Below are positions 10,834 through 22,056 of a stretch of 30,942 nucleotides of DNA, one piece after another; position 1 is the first letter of the stretch; each line of letters opens with the position of its first letter. A model generated the notes under the pieces. That model saw only the letters and a program-made list of their open reading frames with translations, was not told where the DNA came from and ran no database searches. This DNA is from Conidiobolus incongruus B7586 (lineage: Eukaryota > Entomophthoromycota > Entomophthoromycetes > Entomophthorales > Conidiobolaceae). The translations under genes and the position numbers were made by a program. The stretch is taken from positions 1-30,942 of the forward strand of contig JNEM01006634.1 of NCBI GenBank assembly GCA_000697335.1, given 5' to 3'.

Positions 10834-11227
10834 GTAAGGAAATTTGAAGACGATTTGAACAAACTTTAATTTTTCAGCTAGCTGCATTGCTTTTTCCAGT
10901 AATCCTCACACTCTAAATAGGTTGTAGCCACTGATCAACCCCCCAATATCAGTTCGTCGTCTCAAAAGTGTTGACAGATTGATCTGATTTGGCGGAGTCA
11001 ACACTCCTGATGTTGCCAATGGCACTGCCAAATCCTTCCTTCATTACCATTATCCATACAGGTGATAAAGCATCTAGTATAGTGAGACTGCATCTGCTAA
11101 CACGATCTTCTACTAGTTTTCCGGAGATGGTGTGCACCTCATCAAATCCCCAAACATGTTTTTTAACCTTGCCAAACATTTTCAAAAGTTTGTTTAATAG
11201 CTTCTTTTCGTTCTTTACCGTCTCCAC
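10834..11227 (-). pseudogene. Broken GH47 alpha-mannosidase copy 4 (N-terminal fragment)
   Basis: The minus-strand frame reads KKHVWGFDEVHTISG, then LTILDALSPVWIMVMKEGF, then SVNTFETTN. This matches the N-terminal third of the intact neighbours (KKYAWGHDEVRPIS, VTIVDSLSTLWLMDLKEEF, PVITFETNIRYLGG). After FETTN the frame shifts and continues as GGLISGYNL, interrupted by a stop, then GLLEKAMQLAEKL and on to FKFPY, corresponding to LGGLISAYDLSGE, LLDKARQLADKM and SGYPW of copy 1. The conserved FQGWG is replaced by VSRCS. The remaining two-thirds, with the second and third catalytic acids, is gone; mariner copy A starts at the break. No convincing signal peptide is seen upstream. Base composition is still gene-like rather than AT-drifted, suggesting loss of function more recent than the decay of the adjoining transposon, or a history without RIP-like mutation. 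Confidence 0.88.
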
Positions 11228-11829
11228 TGGTTGACTTTTTATGATAGTGCAGTCGATAATGATGTAAAATAATAGAAAATGTGGTGTATATTAATATGAA
11301 CCAATATATGTTTCAATTCCAAATATTTAATATCATATTTTATTATAATGATCATACTAACACATTATATAATCAATCTTATTATTATACTAACAATCGA
11401 TTATATATATCATAAAGTGGAATTCCTGGACATCAAACATTAACTGAATTATTCAACTTTATCCTAATTTATTGGAGATGCTCCTCAAGTTAACATTTTG
11501 ATGTAATTTCAAGATAATTTTCAAAAAGATTGATCAGTAATTTTGAAACATAATATAGATTAGATCAATTTCATTTGAAATCAAAATAAATTTGATAAAA
11601 AAATAATAATTCAAATATTTATAATATTGTATATAATTCAAGATCGATTTAAATGATAAATGTAGCATCAATGTTTTATTCAAGTCGTATTTCATCTATT
11701 AATAATTTCATGATCGAAAAACACTAGATGCAATATAATATCTGGGCTTGGATAATAAATGAAAAATGAATATAAGTTTGCTAATACTGTTAGTATATGT
11801 AAAGTTGTAAGTTCAATATACATTATATA
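11228..11829. other. AT-rich intergenic between GH47 pseudogene and GH47 copy 3
   Basis: No gene seen. This would hold the lost 5' end of the pseudogene and the 3' flank of copy 3, which ends at 11830. Confidence 0.5.
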
Positions 11830-13284
11830 TTAACTCGGAATCTTGAAAGGATGGGCTTCTGTATTGAGTACCCACTTGTTCAGGTCTAGCAAGCTGTCAT
11901 CCGAAAAGATCAAATATAAATACTTCAACGTCTCTGCCAAGAAGAAGCTCTCCATAATATCATCCTGCTGGGATGAGATATTCTTATCGTCCACATTTTG
12001 ATATACTGCGTATGCGGTTGGAGTCCTTGAGAATCTGTTAAATGCAATTAATATCTCCCATGCTTGATCTCTATAAATTGGATTTTTTGTGAATCTCCAA
12101 GAATAAAATAAAGATTCTAAAAGCTCGGGTCTTAAATAATTGATAGGATATATTGGTTGCATCGGCGAATTTCCAGAAAAGGACATTGTCTCTGGTGCTA
12201 ATTTGGTTTGAGTTAACCTATAAAATTCATACCCTGTTTTAGTAACATTGAGACCAAGTTCGGAGTCTTTGCGAGTGTTTAAAATGAAGTCACTGTATTG
12301 GAGTAGACCTCCCATGAATAAGGATAAATGATCCATTATATTTTCTTGATTTCCAGAGGAATTAATCCGATAAAAGTATGTTAATCCATCTTGACCATGT
12401 TTTACCAGGGATCTAAATCCTTGAATCGATTCCAAATACATTCGCTTCAACTGCTCATCATTTCTATTAGTCAAAGCATAAACTTTTATCAGATATTCAT
12501 AAAAACTGTCTCCAAGAGCACCAAAAGTGATTTCATTAGATATAAACTGGCCTGTTTGAGGGTTTAAATATACTGGATATAATCCAGTTGCAGGTTTTTT
12601 CAACTTGTCCAAACGATCTATCACCGCCATCGCTTTGTTAGCATATTTAGAATCCTTGGTGATTTGGCTCAGTCTCACAAATTCCAATTGACAAGTTCCG
12701 ATTTCAGCGAGGATCACACTTCGACTTGAATCTACTTGGTTATTAGAGAAATTTATCGCACCATATGGGAAGCTTGATGGCGAATCAAATGATGGTAGTA
12801 ATTTGTCAGCTAGGGATATTGCTTTGTTGAGTAACATATGATCTCCGGATAAATCATAAGCTCCTATCAACCCACCCAGGAATCGTATGATGGTTTCAAA
12901 AAATAAGACTGGAGTTTGAGCTTTGGTAAAATCTACCTTTTGAACTTGTCTTACAGTTTCGTTGAACTCATCTTTCAAATCCATCAGCCATAAAGTAGTC
13001 ATTGCATCAACTAGTGTGGCACCCCAGCCTTGGAACCTATCGCTCTTTCTCGTATTGGAGATTGGCCCTACTTCATCAGCTCCCCAAGCATATTTTTTGT
13101 AACCAGTCCAAGCGTGCAAGAACGCTTCGCGTACTGCTTCTTTGCGTTTATTATTGTCCTTTTCATTTGGATTAAATTTGAGTTGTCGAATATCTGTACT
13201 AGATACTTTAATGTGATTATTTTGAGGTTTTGCTAAAATGAAAGATTGATGCAAGAGTATATTTAATAATAAACAATATTTCAT
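11830..13284 (-). CDS. Secreted GH47 alpha-1,2-mannosidase, copy 3
   Basis: 484-aa intronless class I alpha-1,2-mannosidase on the minus strand, more diverged than copies 1 and 2 are from each other. The signal peptide MKYCLLLNILLHQSFILA (about 1-18) is followed by a polar linker. Blocks: WGADEVGPIS (67-76), FQGWGATLVDAMTTLW (84-99), FETIIRFLGG (129-138), LAEIGTCQLEF (192-202), GDSFYEYLIK (258-267), YLRPELLESLFY (383-394), DIMESFFLAE (442-451), LNTEAHPF (473-480). Aligned catalytic residues E130, D259 and E387 and Ca2+ ligand T475 are kept. C198 is the sole cysteine after the signal, so the family disulphide is missing. Unlike its paralogues it carries five sequons (N108, N178, N308, N346, N435). 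It has the more canonical FETIIR, where copies 1 and 2 have FETNIR, but ends NTEAHPF rather than NTEAHPL. It may differ in specificity or stability. Confidence 0.95.
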   Translation of the reverse strand: MKYCLLLNILLHQSFILAKPQNNHIKVSSTDIRQLKFNPNEKDNNKRKEAVREAFLHAWTGYKKYAWGADEVGPISNTRKSDRFQGWGATLVDAMTTLWLMDLKDEFNETVRQVQKVDFTKAQTPVLFFETIIRFLGGLIGAYDLSGDHMLLNKAISLADKLLPSFDSPSSFPYGAINFSNNQVDSSRSVILAEIGTCQLEFVRLSQITKDSKYANKAMAVIDRLDKLKKPATGLYPVYLNPQTGQFISNEITFGALGDSFYEYLIKVYALTNRNDEQLKRMYLESIQGFRSLVKHGQDGLTYFYRINSSGNQENIMDHLSLFMGGLLQYSDFILNTRKDSELGLNVTKTGYEFYRLTQTKLAPETMSFSGNSPMQPIYPINYLRPELLESLFYSWRFTKNPIYRDQAWEILIAFNRFSRTPTAYAVYQNVDDKNISSQQDDIMESFFLAETLKYLYLIFSDDSLLDLNKWVLNTEAHPFKIPS

Positions 13285-14626
13285 AATTTTAAAAATTAAA
13301 ATATTAAAAATACAATAAAAGTGAATAATATTGATATAAAAGATGGTGGATGTTTAAATAAGTGAATTAATTAATTTCATCAAACACCAATTCATAAGCA
13401 TATCAACAACACTTTGAACTTTTAATCAATTACTTAAATAACATACGATTCTTTATTCACATAAAAATTTAGATATATATAATATTTAGATGTTAATCTA
13501 AAGGTGAAGATCGGTCAACAATCTAATCCAAAATCTTACATTCGAAAATATAGCTAATGTACCCCACCCGTTTCATCCAATTATTTCCGATTGAATTCTT
13601 CCTTACTGTTTATGTTAATCATTAATTGTTTAATAATTTTAATGATTTAATAACTGATAAGTGAATTCAATATAACATTTCAATCGATTTGTTTGAATAA
13701 TTAAAGTGATCTCAAGACATTGAGAACATCGTAATAAAATATTTTTTTAATAAATCCAAGGATTTTTTTCAATTTATATATTTGAACAAATTATCTTTAA
13801 CTTTGAATTAACTTTACTTCGGATTGATATTTTGAATTAAATGTAATTATCATTAATATTCATTAAAAGTTTGTATAGGGAATAATATAAGGGATTATCT
13901 TATTATTCAGCATTGTAATACAATATAAGTCATCCAATCAAAGTTATATATCTTGGAATAGTGATTATTTCTTTTTATCATTTACTTAATATTGATTTTA
14001 GTTTTTAAAAAAATCAATTATTTAATTAGATAAATTTATAAAATTCTTATTCATTTTTCAAAAAATTAATGATCATATATTACTACTACTCTTGATTATT
14101 TAATAAAACAAAAACTGTTATCACTAAATGATTTAATTTATTTTTGTTTGACATTCATGCCAAAATTAGTGGATTTTTAATGAGTTAGAGATTAAATGTT
14201 GAAGATATAAAAAATATCAATCGCATCAATAAATGATATTTATACTTAATCGACTACTAGTATTGGAATTACTCTTAACCTAACCAAAGAAAGATATCTT
14301 GAATGAGTTTTTAATTAAATTGTTCACTAGCTAATAATTTCCGCAATACTATCAAATAAATTTAATACACATTTCAAATTTTGATAAAATGAAGCAATAA
14401 ATTGTATTAGAATAATATCAAAGATAGTTTATCAAAATAAGTATATATCAATCTCCAGTCATTTCATCTAATAATTATAATAATAAAAGGAAATTTACAT
14501 TGATAAATTTTTGAATTAATCATTATATTTTTAAATCACACATAAATAGATTTAATTAAAAGCAAATTCATTATAATATGATAATAATAGAAATAAATTT
14601 TCTATTGAACAGAACCTAAAATATAG

Positions 14627-14667
<41 letters not shown>

Positions 14668-17600
14668 ACTATAGATGCAACTACATTCTATTTAAATTTC
14701 ATTCCATTATAATGTAACAAATGTACTAATTATTTTAAGTTAAAATGTGATATAAATGTTAGTGAATTATTCTACATACATTTTATAAAGAATTAGTGTT
14801 CTAAAGATATATTTTATAAAAAAGTTTTTATAAATTTTAAGTGAAATATAAGCGAATTAGAGCTTTTAATAAATATACTTACTATATAATTATAGCTATC
14901 TACAATTATTAAATCAATTATTTTTCCTATTTTTAAAAAAAAATTAAAATTTTATTAAATTTTATATGAATATTGTTCAAACTGAAAAATGAACAAAATA
15001 TACTATTAAAGAATTCCCAAAGCTGTCAAAGAAAAAATATAATAAATTTTAATACCATAAACCTGGTATCCAAGCTTGATATTTTATTTTTTTTGTGTTT
15101 TTTAGTAATTTTATCTAATATTGGTTTGACATATATTATATTGAATCAGATAATTTAATATCTTAATTTCATCAAATATTAATTAAATTTTTAAAAACAA
15201 ATATTACATAAGGAATTTAAAATCATTTATAACATAAATTGCATTAGGACAGTATCTATTATATTCATGTTTTTTTGAATAATCTCTTTTTTGATCAGTT
15301 GTATATTCCAACTTAATTCGAATCATATTCTTAAAATAGATCTTTGTAATAAATAGTAAAACAATATTTTATATCGAATACAACTTCAAATATCAATATT
15401 TATATATTACATACTTAGTGTTATTGCGAAAATTAAAATATTATATATCAAATATCAAATTGCTATATAAAAATATTAATTATATAATTTTTTACTTGAA
15501 TAACTAAAAAATATTATCGGTTTCGATAAAAATAAATCAAAACATGAATTATAGTAATTTGAATATATAATTTCCAAACAATAATAAAATAATATATATT
15601 TAGTTATTTTAATGTACAATTTGATTCATGATTGATAGCATAATTTTGATTTTTAACTCAATATTGCTAAACAATACGTGAATGCAATATACGTTTAATA
15701 CCTAATAACATAAGTATGATAATTGTTATGAAATTATTCTGTGATTAAATAGCAAGTTTTCAAAACATAGTTCAAATTAATTTTTTCTTAGATTAATGAT
15801 ACAAAAAAGTATATGTTTTCAATATTAAATAATGAATCAAACTAATTATCTATTTAACTAATGGGATTAATAACTTTATATCAGTCTGTGCTTTAATTTA
15901 AATAAAACATAACGGTGAAACTTTTTTTCAGCATAAAGTTATTGCATAATTTAAAAATTTTATAAAATGGAATATATTACAATAATATAATAATTAAATC
16001 ATTGAAAATTATTGATTATAATACATATTAATACAAGTGCACTGGTTATTATATTTCAATCTTTTTTATTATAATTTACATTCTAATATTGATTAGAATA
16101 TAAAGATAATTTTGTTTAAAGATTGATTTTCATAACAAATTTTAATTTTTTCATACTAATTGAATTTTTAATGAATTTTATAAATGAAATCTATTAATGA
16201 CATATATTTAGAATAAAGGACTTTGATAAAATGTATAATAACATGGAATAATGGTAGATTTTATTATAGATAACAATCACTGTTTTTGAAATTAAATATG
16301 AAGTATAAATAATAGTTTTTAAACGAACTATTTAACAGAATATATAAAATTCTCTAATTAACAAATTATTAAATTAAAAAAATTGTATAAGATAGTTCTT
16401 AATTATTGCATTTTTATATTAAAATATTTTAAATCTGGAAATTTAGTCTTTTAATTAAATATCATATTATGGTATGAAATATTGAAAAGCCAATCCTATA
16501 CAATGCATTTCATTTGATACCATAGAAAATATTTTGAATACTTATTTTTTTAAAAGAACTAGCATTCATTTATAAAAAGATATACAATTTATTAATCAAA
16601 TGAAACGTAATACCAGAATTTGAAATACTTGAAAAACGAATTTTTTGAATGAACAAAAACTTATTAAAAATACAAGTTTTTGAACCAGTGTCAGATATTT
16701 ATTTGTCATATGGTTTATCCTTGCTGAATCATAAAATTTTTGGTATTTAATTAGCTACTGTTAAACGATAATTATGGAATTAGTAATAATATTAATTATT
16801 TAATTTTACATTTTCACAATTTTAACATTGTGAATTTTATAATATTTTGACTTGAAATAAGTATTAATCTTTGCATAATTTAGACAAAATGTTTAACATA
16901 AATTTCAAAATATGAGAGTATTAGTTATACTATATATAGAATAGAATATGATTTACTAATACTTTGAAATATTGTCATAATATAAACTTTTTATTTGACC
17001 GATTTATAACTTTTCAAATACCATCATATTCATATCAAATATTTTGTAATCACAGATTTGGAAAATACTAAAGAATCACATTTTAAGTATGATTTTTCGT
17101 TTTTAAAAAAGAACTAAAATTAAATCATTAACAAATATTTTAATTTAAAATTAATAGAGGGTCTTATTTTAACGATTTTTTATTTTTAGCTTATATTTGA
17201 TTGTTAAAACTAGCTTAATACTAAAGAATAATATTGCAGGAATTTGGGGAGTATGGAGAGGAACTAGGCAATCATTGGGGTAAACTAAAAATTAGATTCA
17301 GCAATCATTCATTTTAAAACCTTGTAAGAGATAAAATACATTATACAAAACTTTTATTAATAAAACAAATATTATAACTTTCATAGATTAATGAATGAGA
17401 ATAAGCTAGTAATCAAGTATTTATTGATGATGACATATGGAATAAATTACCTAATCAAGTCCAACGTTTCTCCTAATAGGTTTTTAACTGTTAAGATGAC
17501 TTTTTATTAAATCGTTCCATGCATGAAAAGTGATAATCAAGCGAATGAATGTTGTGATAATTTAAACTGAATCAAGTTCGAAGGATAAAAGGTAGGAATA

Positions 17601-17875
17601 ACATTATTCAAATCATATTTTGCTTTCAGCTAGCTTATCTTCATCTGAAATCATCCTATCTAAGGTTAGTTGTTTGTTTATTTTCCACTTGCTCTTATTG
17701 TTATACTTTGGCACTGGTTTGTACTATTGAGCTTGTATTTCTTTGTAAAACTTGTTAGATTATGAATATTGATACTTATTAGTTCTATATAAATTTCTTA
17801 ACCAGATCAATTTACAAATTTATTTTAAATACAACTTATTTAATATTCTCTATTGCTTGTTGAATAATATTGGAA
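13285..17875. other. 4.6-kb AT-rich gene desert
   Basis: No gene is supported on either strand; frames are short and low-complexity (for example the 61-codon frame near 14973). A TA microsatellite lies at 14636-14665. A small less AT-rich island at about 17238-17282 follows an acceptor-like TTGCAG, but only 14 codons are open. The last ~250 bases (17620 on) are the 5' flank of the permease gene; a GGTTAGT-like donor at about 17663 could start a 5'-UTR intron. Confidence 0.55.
14636..14665. repeat. (TA)n microsatellite
   Basis: Thirty bases of uninterrupted alternating A and T, preceded by a shorter interrupted TA run. No function is implied. Confidence 0.9.
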
Positions 17876-19405
17876 ATGACTAATACTTCTATTGTGGTCG
17901 ATTTACAAGAATTTGATGCATATCTCAAAAATAATAACAATGATATATCAGTTCAACTGGAAGGTCACAATCTTGAAGAATGTGAGGTGTGCAAGTACGG
18001 GCTAGGACATGGAGGTTTAATCGATGATTATAATAAGGATAGAAAATCTACTAGCTTTTCAATTATAGTGAACCTTGTTGGTATATTCACAGTAGGTGTA
18101 TGTCCTAGTATGCCATGGGTGTTTGCACAAGCGGGATGGTTCGGTATATTTGTGATTATATGGACAAGCTGGTTGACATGGCTAGGATCAAAATATCTTG
18201 TCAAAGCACTATACTGCGTCCCGGGTCACCGTTTATATGATTTCACAGCCCTTGCAACTCACTTTTTTGGATATTGGGTTGGTAAAATTGTAAGAGTATT
18301 AGCTCATTTTATTCAAATATGTACTGTTGGTGTCTTGGTAGTCAGTATATTAGATAATGTCAGATTATTTTTGAAATATCTCGAAGTTAATGATATTGTG
18401 ACAAACTATTTTCAACTGAGGTATTTGTATAACTTCATTAAATTTATAATCCTTACTTGATTGGAATTTTAGTACATTTATTGCAATTGCTACTATAGCA
18501 GTTCCTGGCTATTTTATTAGAACAATGAATGATACAGCAGTAACCTCGTAAGAATAATAATCACAACTGATTAATTATGAATTAAATCTGATATCATATT
18601 TAGCGTCATTGGATCTCTAAATGTCATTTCAATATGCATTGTATGCATTGCTCAATGTCGCCCTGATTATGAAACTAATCCTCCTGCATATGATTCCATC
18701 AAGTTGTCCACAATAGCTAATGGATTCAATCTGATTTTATACTGTTTTTCTGGACTGCTGAACTTTCCCCATCTGGAGCGTACTATGAGAGAGCCAAACA
18801 ATTGGGATAGAGCAGCATTCTTTGGTATATTAATTACATGTTGTAGCTTTTTGTTTATTGGGACCATGGGCTACTGGGCATATGGCGACGCGGCGGCAAT
18901 TAGTTTTTATGAAAATTTACCTAAAAGTAATTCATTTTTATATTAATTAATATGATAAATTGCTTATAATAATTTCTTACTAGGTTGGATTTTGATCTTC
19001 CTCACTGTCATGTTCATTATACAAACCTACACTAGTTGTCTCATATGTATGATTCTAGTTGTTGATGAAGAGCGCCCTCGCCTTAAAGAAAAACTTGGAT
19101 CTAATGTCATAGTATCTCAACTAATTTATATTCTTGTTCACTGCTTTCCATATTTGGTCATGTGGTTATTGATCATTGGAATTCGATTCTTCGACACATT
19201 CACCAATTTGACAGGATCTGTAAGTGGTGTTTACTTCAGTATTGTATTACCGGTAGTATATTATATACTAAGCTATGGATTCAAACGTAGTATTTTTACA
19301 TTGGATGGGTTTTGGATGACATTGATGGTTGTATTTGGATTGACATTAGGTAATTATTTTATTTATGTATCATTTTTGGAATTATTAAAGAGGATAAATA
19401 GTTAA
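17876..19405 (+). CDS. AAAP-family amino acid permease (four exons)
   Basis: Exons 17876-18420, 18473-18547, 18604-18926 and 18984-19405 join to 454 codons. The introns of 52, 56 and 57 nt all have GT...AG ends and keep frame: NYFQL-S-TFIAIA, AVT-S-VIGSL and LPK-S-WILIF are restored across the junctions. The polar N-terminus of about 55 residues contains CEVCKYGLGHGG. About 10-11 membrane segments follow, starting at STSFSIIVNLVGIF. Family-typical features include GIFTVGVCPSMPWVFAQAGW in TM1-2, FSGLLNFPHLERTMREP in the central region and the GYWAYGD motif. This matches the amino acid/auxin permease (SLC32/36, fungal Avt-like) family, which moves neutral amino acids across plasma or vacuolar membranes with protons. 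Substrate and location cannot be read from sequence. The ATG at 17876 is the first in frame. A second AAAP gene starts to appear at the right edge of the window. Confidence 0.88.
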
Positions 19406-19564
19406 TGTTATATTAATCATTCGTTTTAACTTTTCTGAATATTAAATATTAATAAAAATACTCTTACATTTTTTTCTGAATTCTGCTGAAATTGTATTTT
19501 CATTAATATCTCACAAATTCTGAGTGACAAACTGAATAAATAATATTAGTGCAGAAATTAAGTA

Positions 19565-20768
19565 ATGGCACAATTTTAAAATTAAAATTAAACAAATAAA
19601 TTAATAAATAATATATAAAAATTAATGAATAATATAAAACTAATAGCTTCTTTTATTATTAATAACTCTTTTTTATACCTTTAGTAAACTTCTAATACTT
19701 AAAAAACAGTTCTTTTTATTAAAGACTGAAATTTGATGTTTCACAAACTAATTTAATTTGTTTGCAGGAATTTTTTTTCTTGTAAATTGTTTTTTTAATT
19801 GTTTAAAACAATTATAATTATATAGGTTATAATCAAGTGAATATACTAGATGTAGTAACTCCCTCTAATTTTTTTATATAAAAAATCTTTTACAGCTTTA
19901 GCTTTATGTATTTTATAATTATCATACAAAATAATAGGTGTTTTTAATTTATATTGAGAATATTATTTAGAAATTGTATTATTTAAAAAAGTAATATATA
20001 ATTTACTATTAATTGATTTTCCTTGAGGTATTAAATAAGAAAACTATATACCATTATAATTCATTATAACAATTAACATTTGTTTATATTTAAAGTGTTT
20101 ATTTATTAAAATTTGTAAAGGGGATTAATTTAGCTTAACCTAACATTTTGTTTTATTTTTAGGTAAAGGATTATATAAAAGAATTTAAGATTCATCAATT
20201 ATAAGTATTTACTGTAAAAACCTTTGTTTTTAGTTATACCTTAATAAGTTTAGTTTAGCTATAGCTACTTTAGTTTTCTTTTAAGTTTCTATTAAATTAT
20301 AAGATATCTATTTTATATTTTTATTAATTAATCTAAGTTTAAACTTAAGTAAATATAACATGCTTGTATAATTAACATTAAATTACTTTAATAATTCTTT
20401 AACAGAAATAAAAAGGTATTTCTTAATATATTTTTTTACTTTATTAGTAAGTAAAAAAGTAACAGTAGAAATTAATCTTTTAGATTTTAGTAAATTTTAA
20501 ATAATATCCTTTCTAGTTTTAAAATCACAAATCTAGCAATATATAGTAGTTTTAGATAAAACACTATCTTTATAAGCTGTTTGCAAGTTTTAAATGATTT
20601 TAGAGGGTTTATAATTAAGTTTTAAAGATATAAAAATAAAAGCCTTTTGTTAATCACAATCTAGTTTAAGCATAATTAAATTTAGTGTAAATTTTAAAAT
20701 CAAAATATTTTAATAAAAAAATAATAAAAATTGAATATATATATATAGTTTAAAAATATTTATTTTCC

Positions 20769-20799
<31 letters not shown>

Positions 20800-20853
20800 A
20801 TCTTTCAAAACATATAATATGTTTGAAAGATCAGAAATTAAAAAATTTGCCAT
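19565..20853 (-). mobile_element. Mariner-like DNA transposon copy B, full length but decayed
   Basis: About 1.29 kb with matching degraded ends: AATGGCACAATTTTAAAATT at the left (preceded by TA at 19563-19564) and, read inward from the right, AATGGCAAATTTTTTAATTT. The transposase lies on the minus strand: start-like MLKLDCD near 20678, the helix-turn-helix region VLSKTTIY, TVTFLLTNKVKKYI, the IIDES segment (DETW-like, first D), ILYDNYKIHKAKAV (LHDNxxxHKA-like, second D) and YSLDYNLYNYNCFKQLKK (PYSPDxxPxDYxLFxxLKK-like). This order identifies the Tc1/mariner, mariner-type family. Many stops fit C-to-T/G-to-A changes of CAA, CAG and TGG codons. A TA microsatellite at 20769-20800 and a near-palindrome at 20802-20831 lie in the 5' untranslated part. 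It is non-functional. Confidence 0.85.
20769..20800. repeat. TA-rich microsatellite in mariner B
   Basis: A nearly uninterrupted TA run inside the 5' flank of the transposase. It is absent from the aligned part of copy C, and largely explains why B is longer. Confidence 0.75.
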
Positions 20854-22056
20854 TTCTTAATTTCCATACTAATAAATTTGATAATTGTCATAAAAATAGT
20901 TTTTTGTATATTTGATTTTAATAGTAAATTAGGTGCTATTTGACTCTTGTTATAATTATATTTTATCTGAAATCATATTACTTATATTCATTATAAACAT
21001 CTTATTCAATATACCAACTTCACTCGTTTCAAACATAATATATATAATATCATAATTATTTCTCTATCTAAATATAAAAATAAATTACAATAGCTGTTAA
21101 ATTATTTTGGATTGAAAAATATAACCAAATATAAGTATTTATATGCTATTTAAAATTTGAAAATATTCCAATATAATTGAAATATTAATTGATTAGATCC
21201 AACAATCTATAAAAAATAATAAAACTAAAACAATGGAAATATTGATTAATGTACTAACATATTCCGTTTAAATGACACTAATTAAAATATTTTTTGTATG
21301 ATTTTAATCATCTGTATTATATGTTTTTCAATTTTAAAATTTAGTAACAAATAGATGAATAAAAAATATTTGAATAATACCATTATAAACATATTAAATA
21401 ATAAAATTGTCGCATGTCTATAGATCATAATTCAAATTTATTATTCAATTTGACTTGAAATATCTTTTAAAATCACTTAAACCAATATTGTTAAACCAAT
21501 TATATTTTGAATCCTTCAGCTCAGGATAAAAGTATTAACCAATAAACTAAATATATCAGTAGCAAATTGACGTATAAGATACAATCAATCGAATTTTTAA
21601 TACTAAAAATATATACTATTATTCCATTATGTATAACTATATTTTTATATCTAAAAATATATTTAATGAGTGATACCGAATTCAAAAATATTGTCTCGAT
21701 TGAAATTCAGTTATCACTTATTTCAAAATTTCTCGCATAAATCTATACGAGCGATTAACAAATAAATAATTTTATAGTTGGGCATTATTGATAATAAAAA
21801 GCTATCTAAAACTTGGAATAAGCAATGATAATATGGGAAATATAGCTTTAAAAACTTTGATATATTCCTCAATATTTAAACTATCAAGATCAATTTAATA
21901 AATATAAACAATAAAAATTTTCGGACCGAGTAACACATTAACCTCAATTAACCCATAACTTTGATCCATAATCAATGTGACTTGTTGATCCACAATAGAT
22001 GATTATTTAAATTCTTGATGTCCTTAATAAAAACAACTTGAATAAATCTAAGCAAT
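20854..22056. other. AT-rich intergenic, mariner B to GST-kappa-like pair
   Basis: No gene or RNA recognised. The final ~150 bases are less AT-rich and form the 5' flank of the first GST-kappa-like gene. Confidence 0.5.

Noticed and set aside
10989-11234. 81-codon plus-strand open frame
   Set aside because: It is the antisense of the GH47 pseudogene, whose homology is clear on the minus strand.
14636-14665. (TA)n tract considered as an origin or centromere element
   Set aside because: A short dinucleotide repeat in AT-rich DNA gives no support for either function.
14973-15158. 61-codon frame with a hydrophobic C-terminus
   Set aside because: AT-driven composition (N, K, I, L, F) without any motif, promoter or homology seen by eye.
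13285-17875. Search for CRISPR-like or tandem satellite arrays in the desert
   Set aside because: No regularly spaced repeats were seen on reading; only scattered A/T-rich similarity.
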